A stretch of 64,000 nucleotides of DNA from Acidovorax sp. Leaf191 (GCF_001424425.1 NZ_LMPT01000023.1:2170-66169); one strand, 5' to 3'. Shown: positions 27,127 through 36,407, counted from the first letter of the stretch. Program-made: numbers and translations. The notes: generated by a model from the sequence alone, not told the origin.

Positions 27127-28086
27127 TTACTTGGGCAACACGCGCCGGATGGTTTCGGCCAGGTCTTCCGCCACGAACTTGGCGACGTAGCCATCGGCGC
27201 CCACGCTGCGCACGTGGTCTTCGTTGGCAGAGCCCGACAGGGAGGAGTGGATGACCACCGGCAGCCCATGGAAACGCGCGTCCTGCTTGATGTTGCGGGT
27301 GAGCGTGAAACCGTCCATCTCCGGCATTTCCAGGTCGGTCAGCACCATGGCGACGCGGTCGAGCACGGTCTTGCCCTCGGCCTCGGCGCTCTTGGCGATG
27401 GCGTTGAGCCGGTCCCAGGCTTCCTTGCCGGACTTGACCATCTCGTACGGCGCCTTGAGCGCCTTGAGTTCCTGCTCGATGAGCGAGCGGGCCACGAAGG
27501 AATCATCGGCCGCAAGGATCATCGTGCCGGGCTTGAGCTTGAGCTTGGCGCCCACCTTCTCTTCAGTGACCTCATGGCCGTCGGATGGCGACACCATCTG
27601 CAGGATGGCCTCGACGTCCAGCACCTGGGCCAGGCGCGATTCGTCGGTGTTGCCGTCCAGGCGGGCGATGCTGGTCACCAGCTTGCCCTTGGCGCCGCTG
27701 GTTTCGGCCGACAGCACCTGCTTCCAGTCCAGGCGCACGATGTCTTCCACGGATTCGACCGCAAACGCCTGGGTGGTGCGGGCGTACTCGGTCACCAGCA
27801 TGATGTTCAGGCCCGTCTGGGGCTTGCAACCCACGATGGAGGGCATGTCCAGCACCGGGATCACCTGGCCGCGCAGGTTGACCACACCCAGCGAATGGGG
27901 CGTGGTGCCCGCGATCGGGGTGATGCTGGGCATGGCCACGATCTCGCGGATCTTGAAGACGTTGATGCCGAAGAGTTCGGATTTGCCCAGGGCGGCGTCC
28001 ACACCCAGGCGAAACAGCAGCAGCTCGAACTTGTTGGTGCTGGTGAGGTTGGTCCGCTCGTCGATGTCCTGCTGCACTGCTTTCAT
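27127..28086 (-). CDS. cheV: Chemotaxis protein CheV
   Basis: 319 residues. A CheW-like coupling domain (about 18-165; LFGINVFKIREIV, SLGVVNLRGQVIPVLDM) is fused to a response-regulator receiver (about 190-316) with the phosphorylation site in VLTDLEMPEMDGF. CheV links chemoreceptors to the CheA kinase and tunes adaptation through its own phosphorylation. No other chemotaxis core gene lies in this window apart from an MCP at 42302, so it is a stand-alone locus. The ATG at 28086 is the only reasonable start. Confidence 0.95.
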   Translation of the reverse strand: MKAVQQDIDERTNLTSTNKFELLLFRLGVDAALGKSELFGINVFKIREIVAMPSITPIAGTTPHSLGVVNLRGQVIPVLDMPSIVGCKPQTGLNIMLVTEYARTTQAFAVESVEDIVRLDWKQVLSAETSGAKGKLVTSIARLDGNTDESRLAQVLDVEAILQMVSPSDGHEVTEEKVGAKLKLKPGTMILAADDSFVARSLIEQELKALKAPYEMVKSGKEAWDRLNAIAKSAEAEGKTVLDRVAMVLTDLEMPEMDGFTLTRNIKQDARFHGLPVVIHSSLSGSANEDHVRSVGADGYVAKFVAEDLAETIRRVLPK

Positions 28087-28427
28087 GATGGATCCTTCGC
28101 GCAGAAAAAAGATACGCGCTTTTACAAATTCTAGGAGCAGAACGGCTTGCGCAGTGCGCTAAATCTTCAGGCAATACCCGAATAGTGCGCTGCAGCATGC
28201 CGCCGTCGCGGCGCCGATACAGACCGGGCCCCATATCCCTACCCAATGCAAGGGCGCTGGCACCCCTGCGCCGGTCGTCCTTCTTGAACGACGTCGCGCA
28301 GCCGCCGTGCGGGTCAACGCGGCCTCTGTCTTTGTACCGCACTGCCCCGACCGGGTGCCAGAAGTTTTCGACCACGCGGCCCCGTCGCTGCCCTGCGGTA
28401 GGCGGACTGGCGGCATCCGAAGCCCCT
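28087..28427. other. Intergenic region, no gene seen
   Basis: About 340 bp upstream of cheV and beyond the 3' end of a LysR gene. It is GC-rich. Open frames here are short or antisense continuations of neighbours, and no conserved motif, strong hairpin or repeat stands out. It must contain the cheV promoter. Confidence 0.5.
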
Positions 28428-29330
28428 TCAGTCCGCCACCCCCGGCACCTGCCGCAGGTAGGCCTGCAGCGCCGCGATGGCCTGGCGCACCTTGGCGGGC
28501 TGTGCATCGCGCTGGGGCGTCACCGCCCAGATATCCATGGTGCCGAAGGACCAGTCGGGCAGCAGCAGCACCAGCCGCCCGGCCTGCAGCGCCTCGTGCG
28601 AATCCATGCTGCCCACCAGCGCCAGGCCGAGCCCCGCCTCGCACATCTGCTGGATCGACAACTGGTTGTTGCTGGCGATGCGCGGCTCCACCCGCAGTGC
28701 ACGGGGCTCGCCCGCAGGGCTGCGCAGGTCGACGAGCAGCCCGCCGTTCTCGCGTGCAAAGCCCAGCCAGCTGTGCGACAGCAGCGCGTCGGGGTGCTCG
28801 GGCCGGCCGTGTGCGGCCACCCAGGCGGGCGATGCGCACAGCCGCCACTGCATGCTGCCCAGGCGTCGCGCCGCCCAGGTGGAGTCGGCCAGGCGCCCGT
28901 AGCGCACCGCCAGGTCGATGCGGGCATTGATGAGGTCGATGGTGGCGTCGTCCACCAGCAGACGCAGGCGCAGGGCCGGGTGGGCGGCCAGCAGGTCACC
29001 GAGCGCAGGGGCGATGTGCCGCGCAAACCCCACCGTGGCCGACAGGCGCAGTTCGCCGCTGGGGGCATCGCGTGAGGCCGCCAGCTCCGCCCGCGCCTGC
29101 TCGGCGGCCGCCCACATGGCGGCGCAGCGGGCGTGGTAGCGCTGGCCCGCCTCGGTGAGCGCCAGCTTGCGCGTGGAGCGGTGCAGCAGCGTCACGCCGC
29201 CGTCGCTCTCCAGCTTGCGCACCTGCTGGCTCACGGCAGAAGTGCTCATGCCCAGCGCGCGCGCGGCACCGCTCATCGAGCCGTGCTGCACCACCGCGGC
29301 GAACACGGCCATGCGTTTGAGGTCGTCCAT
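28428..29330 (-). CDS. LysR-family transcriptional regulator
   Basis: 300 residues. The N-terminal winged helix (about 1-60) reads MDDLKRMAVFAAVVQHGS with MSTSAVSQQVRKLESDGG as the recognition region, followed by the periplasmic-binding-like effector domain. It faces the NAD(P)H-binding protein gene at 29469 across a 138-bp gap, and by the usual LysR arrangement it probably regulates that gene. The effector is unknown. Confidence 0.93.
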   Translation of the reverse strand: MDDLKRMAVFAAVVQHGSMSGAARALGMSTSAVSQQVRKLESDGGVTLLHRSTRKLALTEAGQRYHARCAAMWAAAEQARAELAASRDAPSGELRLSATVGFARHIAPALGDLLAAHPALRLRLLVDDATIDLINARIDLAVRYGRLADSTWAARRLGSMQWRLCASPAWVAAHGRPEHPDALLSHSWLGFARENGGLLVDLRSPAGEPRALRVEPRIASNNQLSIQQMCEAGLGLALVGSMDSHEALQAGRLVLLLPDWSFGTMDIWAVTPQRDAQPAKVRQAIAALQAYLRQVPGVAD

Positions 29331-29468
29331 GGAAAGAAGGCGTAGGGGTGAAAAAGTGGTTGATTGTGAAGCACAGCTTCAAGCACAAGGCATTTGAAGC
29401 CCTCTACCGCACGCTTTGACAAGCCCCTATTCTCACTGCATCCCAACTTCTGACCCGAGGAACCCTCC

Positions 29469-30110
29469 ATGAACATCGCCCTGATTGGTGCCACCGGCTT
29501 TGTCGGCTCGGCCGTGCTCGACGAACTGCTGCAGCGCGGCCACCGCGTGACCGTGCTCGCCCGCAACCCCGGCAAGCTCACCGCCCGCGAACGGCTGACA
29601 GTGGTCGCCGCCGACGCCCAGGATGCCGCGCAGATCGCCCAAGCCGCTGCCGGCCACGACGCCGTGGTCAGTGCCTACAACCCCGGCTGGACGGTGCCCG
29701 ATATCCACGACCAGTTCCTCAAGGGCACCCGCGCCATCATCGACGGCACCAAGCAGGCGGGCGTGCGGCGCCTGCTCGTGGTGGGCGGCGCCGGCAGCCT
29801 GTTCGTGGCGCCCGGCGTGCAACTGGTGGACACGCCGGAGTTCCCTGCCGAATGGAAGCAGGGCGCCCTGGCTGCCCGCGAGGCCCTGAACTGGATCCGC
29901 ACCGAGAACACGCTGGACTGGACCTTCCTGTCGCCCCCCATCCTGCTGGCCCCGGGCGAGCGCACCGGCAAGTACCGCCTGGGCACCGAGGCGCCCCTGA
30001 TGAATGGCGAGGCGCCCGGCGGCATCAGCGTGACCGACCTGGCCGTCGCGATTGCCGACGAGCTGGAAACGTCGCGGCACGTGCAGCAGCGGTTCACGGT
30101 GGCGCATTGA
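29469..30110 (+). CDS. NAD(P)H-binding atypical SDR protein
   Basis: 213 residues. The N-terminal IALIGATGFVGSAVLDEL is the G-A-T-G-x-x-G nucleotide motif of atypical short-chain dehydrogenases of the NmrA/YwnB kind; LLVVGGAGSLFVAPG follows in the middle. There is no canonical Tyr-x-x-x-Lys active site, so it may be a redox sensor or a reductase of unknown substrate. It is divergent from the LysR gene at 28428, which probably controls it. Confidence 0.88.
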   Translation: MNIALIGATGFVGSAVLDELLQRGHRVTVLARNPGKLTARERLTVVAADAQDAAQIAQAAAGHDAVVSAYNPGWTVPDIHDQFLKGTRAIIDGTKQAGVRRLLVVGGAGSLFVAPGVQLVDTPEFPAEWKQGALAAREALNWIRTENTLDWTFLSPPILLAPGERTGKYRLGTEAPLMNGEAPGGISVTDLAVAIADELETSRHVQQRFTVAH

Positions 30111-30382
30111 TACGCATCGAGGCGAATTGACATCACGTGGCGCGCCTCATGGGGCGCAGCCGTTCAGTCCCGGCCCCTCGTCGGGCGGAAAAAGCGCCTT
30201 GTCCTACAGGGAGCGTGCTCACGGTAGCGGCACGATATGTTGAAGGCGGTAAAAAATTGCAAGAAAACTCGGGAAGCTGCCCGCCCGCGTGACTGGACGT
30301 TGCTGCGTCCGCTCGCGGTCGGTGCCGAGCGGTTTGGCTTGCGCAGGCCGCCGGCAACCCAGCGCTTCCGGAGTTTGTTTCT

Positions 30383-31027
30383 GTGCCTACTTTTTCTTCG
30401 CTGAATACGCAGCAATCCCTCATATACAACCGCTTGCCTGCAGCCTTGCGCGCTTGGCGCCGCTTGAGCCGCATGAGCCTCTTGTGCGTCCTGGGCTCGG
30501 CACTCGGCGTGCTATCGACCACCGCCAGCGCCCAGGATGCTCCGCCGGAGCAGCGCCGCATCTTCATCGACGGCGCCCGCGCCGCTGGGGATGTGGGGCT
30601 TGCATCGGTGGGGGTGCAATTGCCTTGGGAATGGCGCCGCTCCTTCCTGGGGGGCGAACTCTCGGGCCACTGGGATGCCCACGTGGCCCATTGGCGCGCG
30701 CCCGCTGGTACGGCGGCGTCGGAGCGGCGGCATTGGACCCAGCTGGCGCTGGTGCCCACGCTGCGACTGCGGTTTGACGGCGGGCGGTCGGCGTGGTTCA
30801 TGGAAGGGGGCATCGGCCTGTCGGTGCTCGACGGGCACTACGCCACACGGCACAAGACCTTCAGCACGCGTTTCAACTTTACCGACCACCAGGGCATTGG
30901 TTTCAACTTCGGTGCGCAGAGGCAGCACGAGCTGATGCTGATCGTGCGCCATGTCTCCAACGGTGGCATCCGCAAGCCCAACCCGGGCGAGGATTTCGTG
31001 CAGTTGCGCTACGGCTTCGCCTTTTGA
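30383..31027 (+). CDS. PagL-like lipid A 3-O-deacylase
   Basis: 214 residues from a GTG at 30383 with GGAG upstream; an internal ATG at 30473 would start exactly at a clean signal peptide (LLCVLGSALGVLSTTASA), so the true protein may be 184 residues. The mature part is a small outer-membrane beta-barrel of the acyloxyacyl hydrolase family. The PagL active site is visible near the C-terminus: the His-x-Ser pair in RHVSNGGIRKPNPGED with the family glutamate, and the chain ends in an aromatic, YGFAF. It removes the 3-O acyl chain of lipid A, altering host recognition and polymyxin resistance. Confidence 0.88.
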   Translation: MPTFSSLNTQQSLIYNRLPAALRAWRRLSRMSLLCVLGSALGVLSTTASAQDAPPEQRRIFIDGARAAGDVGLASVGVQLPWEWRRSFLGGELSGHWDAHVAHWRAPAGTAASERRHWTQLALVPTLRLRFDGGRSAWFMEGGIGLSVLDGHYATRHKTFSTRFNFTDHQGIGFNFGAQRQHELMLIVRHVSNGGIRKPNPGEDFVQLRYGFAF

Positions 31028-31060
31028 ACGAAGCCGGGGCGCGCGCATGAACGCGTTGAG

Positions 31061-31118
31061 TGCTACTGATTTGATAGCTTCAGGCGCTTGTCCAGTGCGC
31101 GGAAGAGGCATTTTTTAG
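31061..31118 (+). repeat. Dispersed hairpin repeat, copy 3
   Basis: Reads TGCTACTGATTTGATAGC, then GGCGCTTGTCC, then GAGGCATTTTTT. It matches the element after the AraC-type gene (17541) and before gcdH/CaiB (47447) in the same order of core blocks. It follows the PagL gene and ends in six T residues, so it may serve as its terminator. Confidence 0.65.
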
Positions 31119-31174
31119 TCAGTAAACGCCGTATTGCCCCCACCGCGCGCGAGGTGCCCGGGACGCACAGGGCG

Positions 31175-31222
31175 CCCATCACCCATCACCCGTCACCCGT
31201 CACCCGTCACCCGTCACCCGTC
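31175..31222. repeat. Heptanucleotide tandem repeat CCCRTCA
   Basis: Nearly seven units of seven bases: two CCCATCA then four CCCGTCA and a partial one. The array runs into the 3' end of the FAH gene and contains its stop codon (31214-31216). Because the period is seven, changes in copy number would alter only the non-coding tail beyond the stop. Confidence 0.85.
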
Positions 31223-32077
31223 GATCAGCTGCGGGTCCCACGCAAACACGGTCTGCTCCTGCTCGCCCAGCTTCTCGATGCCCAGGCGCATCACGTCGCC
31301 GGGCTGGAGGAACTGCGCCTGGGGCTTCTTGCCCATGCCCACGCCGGGCGGGGTGCCGGTGGTGATGAGGTCGCCGGGCTCCAGCGTCATGAAGCGGCTG
31401 AGGTAGCTCACCAGCTGCGCCACCGTGAAGATCATCGTGCGGGTGCTGCCGGTCTGCTGGCGCTCGCCGTTCACGTCCAGCCACATCGACAGATTCTGGG
31501 GATCGCCCACTTCGTCGGCGCTCACCAGCCAGGGGCCGATGGGGCCGAAGGTGTCGCAGCCCTTGCCCTTGTCCCAGGTGCCGCCGCGCTCGAGCTGGTA
31601 TTCGCGCTCGGAGATGTCGTTGATGGTGCAATAGCCGGCCACGTGCTGCAGTGCATCCGCCTCGCTCACGTAGCGCGCGCGCGTGCCGATCACCACGCCC
31701 AGCTCCACCTCCCAGTCGGATTTGACCGAGCCCTGCGGCAGCACCACCGGGTGATTGCAGCCCACGGCGCAGTCCACCGTCTTGGTGAAGATGATGGGCT
31801 CCTTCGGGATGGCCATGCCGGCTTCGGCCGCGTGGTCGGCGTAGTTCAGGCCGATGGCGATGAACTTGCGCATGCCCGTCCACGGCACGCCCAGGAGGCC
31901 CTGGGGCACGACGGGCAGTGTGGCGGCATCGATGGCGGCCAGCGCGGCCAGGCCAGAGGGTGACAGGGTGGCAGGGCTGATCTCGGGCAGCACGCCGCTC
32001 AGGTCGCGCACCGTCCCGTCGGTGTGCATCAGGGCGGGTTTTTCCTGGCCCTTGGGGCCGTGGCGAAGCAGCTTCAT
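31214..32077 (-). CDS. FAH-family hydrolase, probable diketo-sugar-acid hydrolase
   Basis: 287 residues of the fumarylacetoacetate hydrolase fold. Family marks are KFIAIGLNYADHAAEAG, SDWEVELGVVIG (metal-binding glutamates), the GYCTINDISEREYQ block and the GDLITTGTPPGVGMG loop. This subgroup includes 2,4-didehydro-3-deoxy-rhamnonate/fuconate hydrolases, which split the diketo acid to pyruvate plus a short hydroxy acid. The neighbouring SDR would make exactly such a diketo acid, so the pair is probably consecutive in a pathway. It is the last gene of the TRAP/dehydratase cluster, and its stop codon lies in a heptamer array. Confidence 0.88.
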   Translation of the reverse strand: MKLLRHGPKGQEKPALMHTDGTVRDLSGVLPEISPATLSPSGLAALAAIDAATLPVVPQGLLGVPWTGMRKFIAIGLNYADHAAEAGMAIPKEPIIFTKTVDCAVGCNHPVVLPQGSVKSDWEVELGVVIGTRARYVSEADALQHVAGYCTINDISEREYQLERGGTWDKGKGCDTFGPIGPWLVSADEVGDPQNLSMWLDVNGERQQTGSTRTMIFTVAQLVSYLSRFMTLEPGDLITTGTPPGVGMGKKPQAQFLQPGDVMRLGIEKLGEQEQTVFAWDPQLIDG

Positions 32078-32137
32078 GGTTCGTAGTGGTGGAGGGGTTG
32101 GATGATGGGTGGCGCAAAACGCAGAGCGTAGATGAAA

Positions 32138-32893
32138 TCAGTTGGACCAGCCGCCGTCGATGACCTGGGCGGTGCCCGTGGTGAACGATGACTCGTCGCT
32201 CGCCAGGTACACCGCCAGCGCGGCGATCTCCTCGGCCCGGCCCAGGCGGCCCATGGGCTGGCGCTCGACGAAACCGGCTTCGACGGCGGTCAGGCTCTGG
32301 CCCGTGGCCGCGGCCTGCGCGGTGATGCGGTCCTGCAGCGACGGCGACATCACCGTGCCGGGGCAGATGGCATTGCAGCGGATGCCCTGGGCCACGAAGT
32401 CGGCGGCCACCGACTTGGTCAGGCCCACGACCGCCGCCTTGGTGGTGCCGTAGACGAACCGCCGCGGCGCCCCCTTGATGCTGCCCGCCACCGACGCGAC
32501 GTTGATGATGGACCCGGCGCCGCGCGCCAGCATGCCGGGCAGGAAAGCCCGGATGGTGCGAAATTGCGCGCGCACGTTCAGATCGAACGCGAAGTCCCAC
32601 TCGTCGTCCGTGCAGTCGAGCACACTGCCCGCGTGCACAAAGCCCGCGCCGTTGAACAGCACGTCCACCGGCCCCACGGCGGCGGCTGCGTCACGCACGG
32701 CCTGGGCCTGGGTCACGTCCAGCACGCGGGTCTCGCAGCCTGTGTCGCGCTGCAGGGCGGCCAGAGCGGCAGCGTTGATGTCGGTGGCGATCACCCGCGC
32801 GCCCTGGGCCGCAAAGGCGACTGCCGTGGCGCGGCCGATGCCCTGGCCGGCGGCGGTGAGAAAGGCGGTCTTGCCTGCAAGTCGGAGTGTCAT
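32138..32893 (-). CDS. SDR-family oxidoreductase, probable 2-keto-3-deoxy-sugar-acid dehydrogenase
   Basis: 251 residues, a classical SDR: TAAGQGIGRATAVAF is the cofactor loop, NVASVAGS the catalytic serine region and YGTTKAAVVGLTKS the Tyr-x-x-x-Lys, with the C-terminal VIDGGWS end. The acidic residue after strand 2 (ATDIN) points to NAD rather than NADP. Homologues oxidise 2-keto-3-deoxy-L-fuconate or -rhamnonate at C4. It lies between dctM and the FAH hydrolase on the same strand, matching that order of steps. Confidence 0.9.
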   Translation of the reverse strand: MTLRLAGKTAFLTAAGQGIGRATAVAFAAQGARVIATDINAAALAALQRDTGCETRVLDVTQAQAVRDAAAAVGPVDVLFNGAGFVHAGSVLDCTDDEWDFAFDLNVRAQFRTIRAFLPGMLARGAGSIINVASVAGSIKGAPRRFVYGTTKAAVVGLTKSVAADFVAQGIRCNAICPGTVMSPSLQDRITAQAAATGQSLTAVEAGFVERQPMGRLGRAEEIAALAVYLASDESSFTTGTAQVIDGGWSN

Positions 32894-32943
32894 GGTGTGG
32901 CGGCGGTGGGTGACAGAGAGGGCGGAAAAGGCATTGCCAAGCA

Positions 32944-34224
32944 CTAGCCCGTGAACCAGCGCAGCGGCGCCAGCACCGTCTGCGGAAAGATCACCATGAT
33001 GAACATCACCGCGAACTCGGTCGCCATGAAGGGCAGCACGCCGCGCGTGACCTCGTCCATCTTCATGCGCCCCACGCCGGCCACCACGTTCAGGATCGTG
33101 CCCACCGGCGGCGTGACCAGGCCGATGGAGTTGTTGATGATGAACAGCACGCCGAAGTACACCGGGTCGATGCCCGCGGCCTTGATCACGGGCATCAGCA
33201 CGGGGGTCAGGATGAGGATGGTGGGCGTCATGTCCATGGCCGTGCCCACCAGCATCACCAGCACCATGATCGCGATCAGCAGCAAGGTCTGGTTGCCCAT
33301 GAAGGGCTTCAAAAGCTCCACCATCTGCGCAGGCAGGTTGGCCACGGTGATGAGCCACGACGACACCATGGCCGCCGCCACGAGGAACATCACCACCGCA
33401 GTGGTCTTGGCCGCGGTGGTGAAGATGGGCAGCAGCGCGCGCAGCGGCAGCTCGCGGTAGATCACGCTGGCCACGAACAGCGAATACACCGCCGCGACCA
33501 CCGCGGCCTCGGTCGGCGTGAACACGCCCATGCGCAGGCCCACGAGGATGAACACCGGCAAGGTCAGCGCCCACACCGACTCCCGCGCGGTGCGCCAGAC
33601 TTCGGCTGCAGTGTTCTTCTCCGGCATGGCCAGCACTTCTTTGCGGCCCACCCACCACCAGGTCACCGCCAGGCCTACGCCGATCATGATGCCGGGCACG
33701 ATGCCCGCGATGAACAGCTTGCTGATCGACACGTTGGCCGCCACGCCGAAGATCACGAAGCCGATGCTCGGCGGAATGATGGGCCCGATGACGCCCGACG
33801 CCGCGATCAGCCCGCCCGACACCTCCTTCTTGTGCCCGGCCTTGACCATCATCGGCAGCAGCAGCGCGGTGAGCGCCGCGGCATCGGCCACGGCCGATCC
33901 TGACAGCGACGACAGCAGGCAGGCGGCCAGGATCACCACGTAGCCCAGGCCGCCCTTCACATGCCCCACCAGCGCCAGCGCGAAGTTGACGATGCGCTGC
34001 GACAGCCCGCCCACGTTCATGATCTCGCCAGCCAGCATGAAGAAGGGCACGGCCAGCAGCGGAAAGCTGTCGGCGCCATTGATGAAGTTCTGCGCCAGGA
34101 TCTGCGCGTCGAACAGGTCGAGCTGCCACATCAGCGCGACGCCGGCGGCCAGCAGCGCATAGGCGATGGGGATGCCCAGGGCCATGGTCCCGATGAGGGC
34201 CCCCAGAAAAATCAGCACGGTCAT
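32944..34224 (-). CDS. dctM: TRAP transporter large permease
   Basis: 426 residues, about twelve membrane helices, of the DctM family: MTVLIFLGALIGTMALGIP at the start, VPFFMLAGEIMN, GSAVADAAALTALLLPMM and IIPPSIGFVIFG are conserved blocks. It uses the sodium gradient to move the ligand brought by DctP. In the TRAP operon it follows dctQ after an 80-bp gap that holds an ATGC microsatellite. The end RWFTG is the natural terminus. Confidence 0.95.
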   Translation of the reverse strand: MTVLIFLGALIGTMALGIPIAYALLAAGVALMWQLDLFDAQILAQNFINGADSFPLLAVPFFMLAGEIMNVGGLSQRIVNFALALVGHVKGGLGYVVILAACLLSSLSGSAVADAAALTALLLPMMVKAGHKKEVSGGLIAASGVIGPIIPPSIGFVIFGVAANVSISKLFIAGIVPGIMIGVGLAVTWWWVGRKEVLAMPEKNTAAEVWRTARESVWALTLPVFILVGLRMGVFTPTEAAVVAAVYSLFVASVIYRELPLRALLPIFTTAAKTTAVVMFLVAAAMVSSWLITVANLPAQMVELLKPFMGNQTLLLIAIMVLVMLVGTAMDMTPTILILTPVLMPVIKAAGIDPVYFGVLFIINNSIGLVTPPVGTILNVVAGVGRMKMDEVTRGVLPFMATEFAVMFIMVIFPQTVLAPLRWFTG

Positions 34225-34260
34225 GTGTTGTCTCCGTTATTTTTGATGTGCCATCTGTGA

Positions 34261-34284
34261 ATGCATGCATGCATGCATGCATGC
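34261..34284. repeat. (ATGC)6 microsatellite in the dctQ-dctM gap
   Basis: Six perfect ATGC units, 24 bp, self-complementary at the GCAT level. On the coding strand it lies between the dctQ stop and the dctM start, 36-60 bases before the latter. A degenerate TGCTTGCGG tail follows. Slippage would change the leader length but not a coding frame. Confidence 0.9.
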
Positions 34285-34304
34285 GTGCTTGCGGGCGTGC
34301 TTGC

Positions 34305-34904
34305 TTATTGGCCGCGTTGCTTCGGCGTCTGGCCCAGCGCCCGCGCGGCCGCGTCTTCGCGCGCCAGCTCGGCCTGCAGGGCTTCGAGCTCGGCCTGCTC
34401 TTCGGACTCCTTGACCATCACCAGTTCGTCCTCGCTCGCCTTGCCGGTCAGCACGCGCAGCAGTTGCAGCGTCAGCAGGAAGCCGGCGCACACCGAGAAC
34501 ACCACGCCCGAGGCATAGAAGATGGCCATCGATGCGCCGGTGACCGGGGCCTCCACATCCCAGTTGATCTTCATCTGCTGCCAGCTGCCGTCGAAGAACA
34601 GCCAGGTGATGTAGAGCATCAGCACGTGGCCCAGCGCCATGCAGGCTTTCTTGCCCCGCACCGACAGGCGCGACACCAGCATGTCGGTGCCCAGGTGCGC
34701 GTTCTCCTTGATGGCCGCCACCGCGCCCAGGAAGGTGATCCACACGAAGAGCCAGCGCGACAGCTCCTCGCTGACGGCGATGCCGGAGTTGAATACGTAG
34801 CGCAGCACCACGTTGCCGAACACCAGCACCACCATGGCGGCCAGCGCCAGCGCGATGAGAAGGTTGATGGCCCGGACGTAGCGGTCGATGACAGTGTTGA
34901 GCAT
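34305..34904 (-). CDS. dctQ: TRAP transporter small permease
   Basis: 199 residues with four membrane helices, the first two AINLLIALALAAMVVLVFGNVVLRYVF and LFVWITFLGAVAAIKENAH, which match DctQ. The 40-residue C-terminal extension after the last helix is charged and rich in Glu/Ala (QAELEALQAELARED), probably a short coiled coil; most DctQ proteins end sooner. It pairs with dctM downstream, and its start is 53 bp from the stop of the FAH-type gene. Confidence 0.93.
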   Translation of the reverse strand: MLNTVIDRYVRAINLLIALALAAMVVLVFGNVVLRYVFNSGIAVSEELSRWLFVWITFLGAVAAIKENAHLGTDMLVSRLSVRGKKACMALGHVLMLYITWLFFDGSWQQMKINWDVEAPVTGASMAIFYASGVVFSVCAGFLLTLQLLRVLTGKASEDELVMVKESEEQAELEALQAELAREDAAARALGQTPKQRGQ

Positions 34905-34957
34905 GAGGTTGTCTCCGTGGATGGCGGGGTCGGCCGGTCTCGCGTTGTTTCAAAGGC

Positions 34958-36205
34958 TCAGAGCGCCGCGCCCTGCAGCAGCCCGCGCGCGGCCAGGTTG
35001 GCGATGAAGGCGCGCAGGCCAAAGCGCCAGGGCGGCGCCGTCTCGCTGTGCGTCACGGTGTTGTGCAGCGCGCCCAGCCAGGCGCTCTGGATCGTGACCA
35101 CGTCGCCCAGCTTGTGGGTGAAGCCGCCGCCGGGCTGGTCGCGGTCTTCGATGGGCGCGAACAGCGTGCCCAAAAAAAGCATGAAGCCGTCCGGGTACTG
35201 GTGCGCGGCCAGCGTCTGGGCCACCAGGTCGGCCGGGTCGCGGCTGATGCTGGCCATGGTGTTGATGCCCCGCAGCGTGAAGCCGTCGGTGCCCGCCACG
35301 CGCAGGTGCACGGTCTCGGTGCGCACCTGGTCCAGCCCGAAGCCTGCGTCGAACAGCCGGATGAAGGGGCCGATGGCGCACGAGGCGTTGTTGTCCTTGG
35401 CCTTGCCCAGCAGCAGCGCGCTGCGGCCCTCGATGTCGCGCAGGTTCACGTCGTTGCCCAGCGTGGCGCCCACGATGGCGCCACGGCTGTTGACGGCCAG
35501 CACCACCTCGGGCTCGGGGTTGTTCCAGGCCGAATCGGCGCGGATGCCGATCTCCTCGCCCGTGCCCACCGCTGCGAGCACCGGCACCTTGGTGAAGACC
35601 TCGGCGTCGGGGCCGATGCCGACTTCGAGGTACTGCGACCACAGACCTTTGTCCTGCAGCAGTGCCTTCAGGGCCATCGCCTGCCCGGAGCCGGGGCGGA
35701 TGTCTGCCAGGCTCTCGCCGATGAGCCCCACCACCTGGCTGCGCAGGCCCTGGGCACGGGCCGCGTCGCCGCGGGCCTGCTCTTCGATGACGCGCTCGAT
35801 CAGGCTGGCCGCAAAGGTCACGCCGGCGGCCTTGACCACCTGCAGGTCGCAGGGGGCCAGCAGCCAGGGCAGGGCTGCGTCGCGCACGCCATGCTGGCCG
35901 GCTTGGCCGGTGTGGCTGTTGGCCAGCAGGTCATCCACGCTGCACAGGTACTGGCCGGGGGCTGCTCGCGCTGCCTCTGCGGGCGCGGGGGTGTCGAGCA
36001 GCGTGCTCATGGTGGGGTAGTGGCGGCTCAGGTCGAACACGCCGTCGGAGCGCAGGGCGATCACTGCGGGGCCGGGCACAGCGCCGGGGACCCAGGCGCG
36101 GCCGACCAGGGTGCCGGCCAGGCCGTCTTCGGGGAGGATGCGGGCGTGCGGTGCGGGCGCTTGCGCCGCCCGCTGCAGGACGGAAGATGCTGAGGTTTCG
36201 GTCAT
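34958..36205 (-). CDS. Large FAH-fold protein, possible 2-keto-3-deoxy-aldonate dehydratase
   Basis: About 415 residues from the ATG at 36205, which is preceded by AAGGA. The C-terminal half has the FAH fold (VGIGPDAEVFTKVPV, NPEPEVVLAVNSRG, GNDVNLRDIEGRSALLLGKAKDNN, GGGFTHKLGDVVTI), with an extended N-terminal half. Proteins of this size group occur beside IlvD/Edd aldonate dehydratases, and some act as dehydratases on 2-keto-3-deoxy-pentonates, giving alpha-ketoglutarate semialdehyde. The exact reaction here is inferred. It sits between the dehydratase and the TRAP permease genes. Confidence 0.78.
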   Translation of the reverse strand: MTETSASSVLQRAAQAPAPHARILPEDGLAGTLVGRAWVPGAVPGPAVIALRSDGVFDLSRHYPTMSTLLDTPAPAEAARAAPGQYLCSVDDLLANSHTGQAGQHGVRDAALPWLLAPCDLQVVKAAGVTFAASLIERVIEEQARGDAARAQGLRSQVVGLIGESLADIRPGSGQAMALKALLQDKGLWSQYLEVGIGPDAEVFTKVPVLAAVGTGEEIGIRADSAWNNPEPEVVLAVNSRGAIVGATLGNDVNLRDIEGRSALLLGKAKDNNASCAIGPFIRLFDAGFGLDQVRTETVHLRVAGTDGFTLRGINTMASISRDPADLVAQTLAAHQYPDGFMLFLGTLFAPIEDRDQPGGGFTHKLGDVVTIQSAWLGALHNTVTHSETAPPWRFGLRAFIANLAARGLLQGAAL

Positions 36206-36306
36206 GGGAAGTCCTTGAAATGAAGTTCTGGTTCTCTGCCCAGAGTTTTCGCAGCAGTGGGCGGGTGCTGGGTGCTCTCCCGCATGCCATCCCTGCATCA
36301 CCCCAT

Positions 36307-36366
36307 CCGTTCACGTTGAGCTTGTCGAAACGCTGCGCAAGGCTTCGACAAGCTCAGCCCGAACGG
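36307..36366. repeat. Palindromic dispersed element, copy A
   Basis: CCGTTCACGTTGAGCTTG and CAAGCTCAGCCCGAACGG form an inverted repeat around a TCGAAACGCTGCGCAAGGCTTCGA centre broken by a few mismatches. It lies between the ilvD-type gene and the FAH gene. The same CCGTTC...GAACGG element occurs near 38261 and 45886, and I know it as a widespread Burkholderiales repeat. Confidence 0.8.
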
Positions 36367-36407
36367 TGGGGAGGGGGGAGGGCACGGGCCACGCATCGCC
36401 CACCCCA

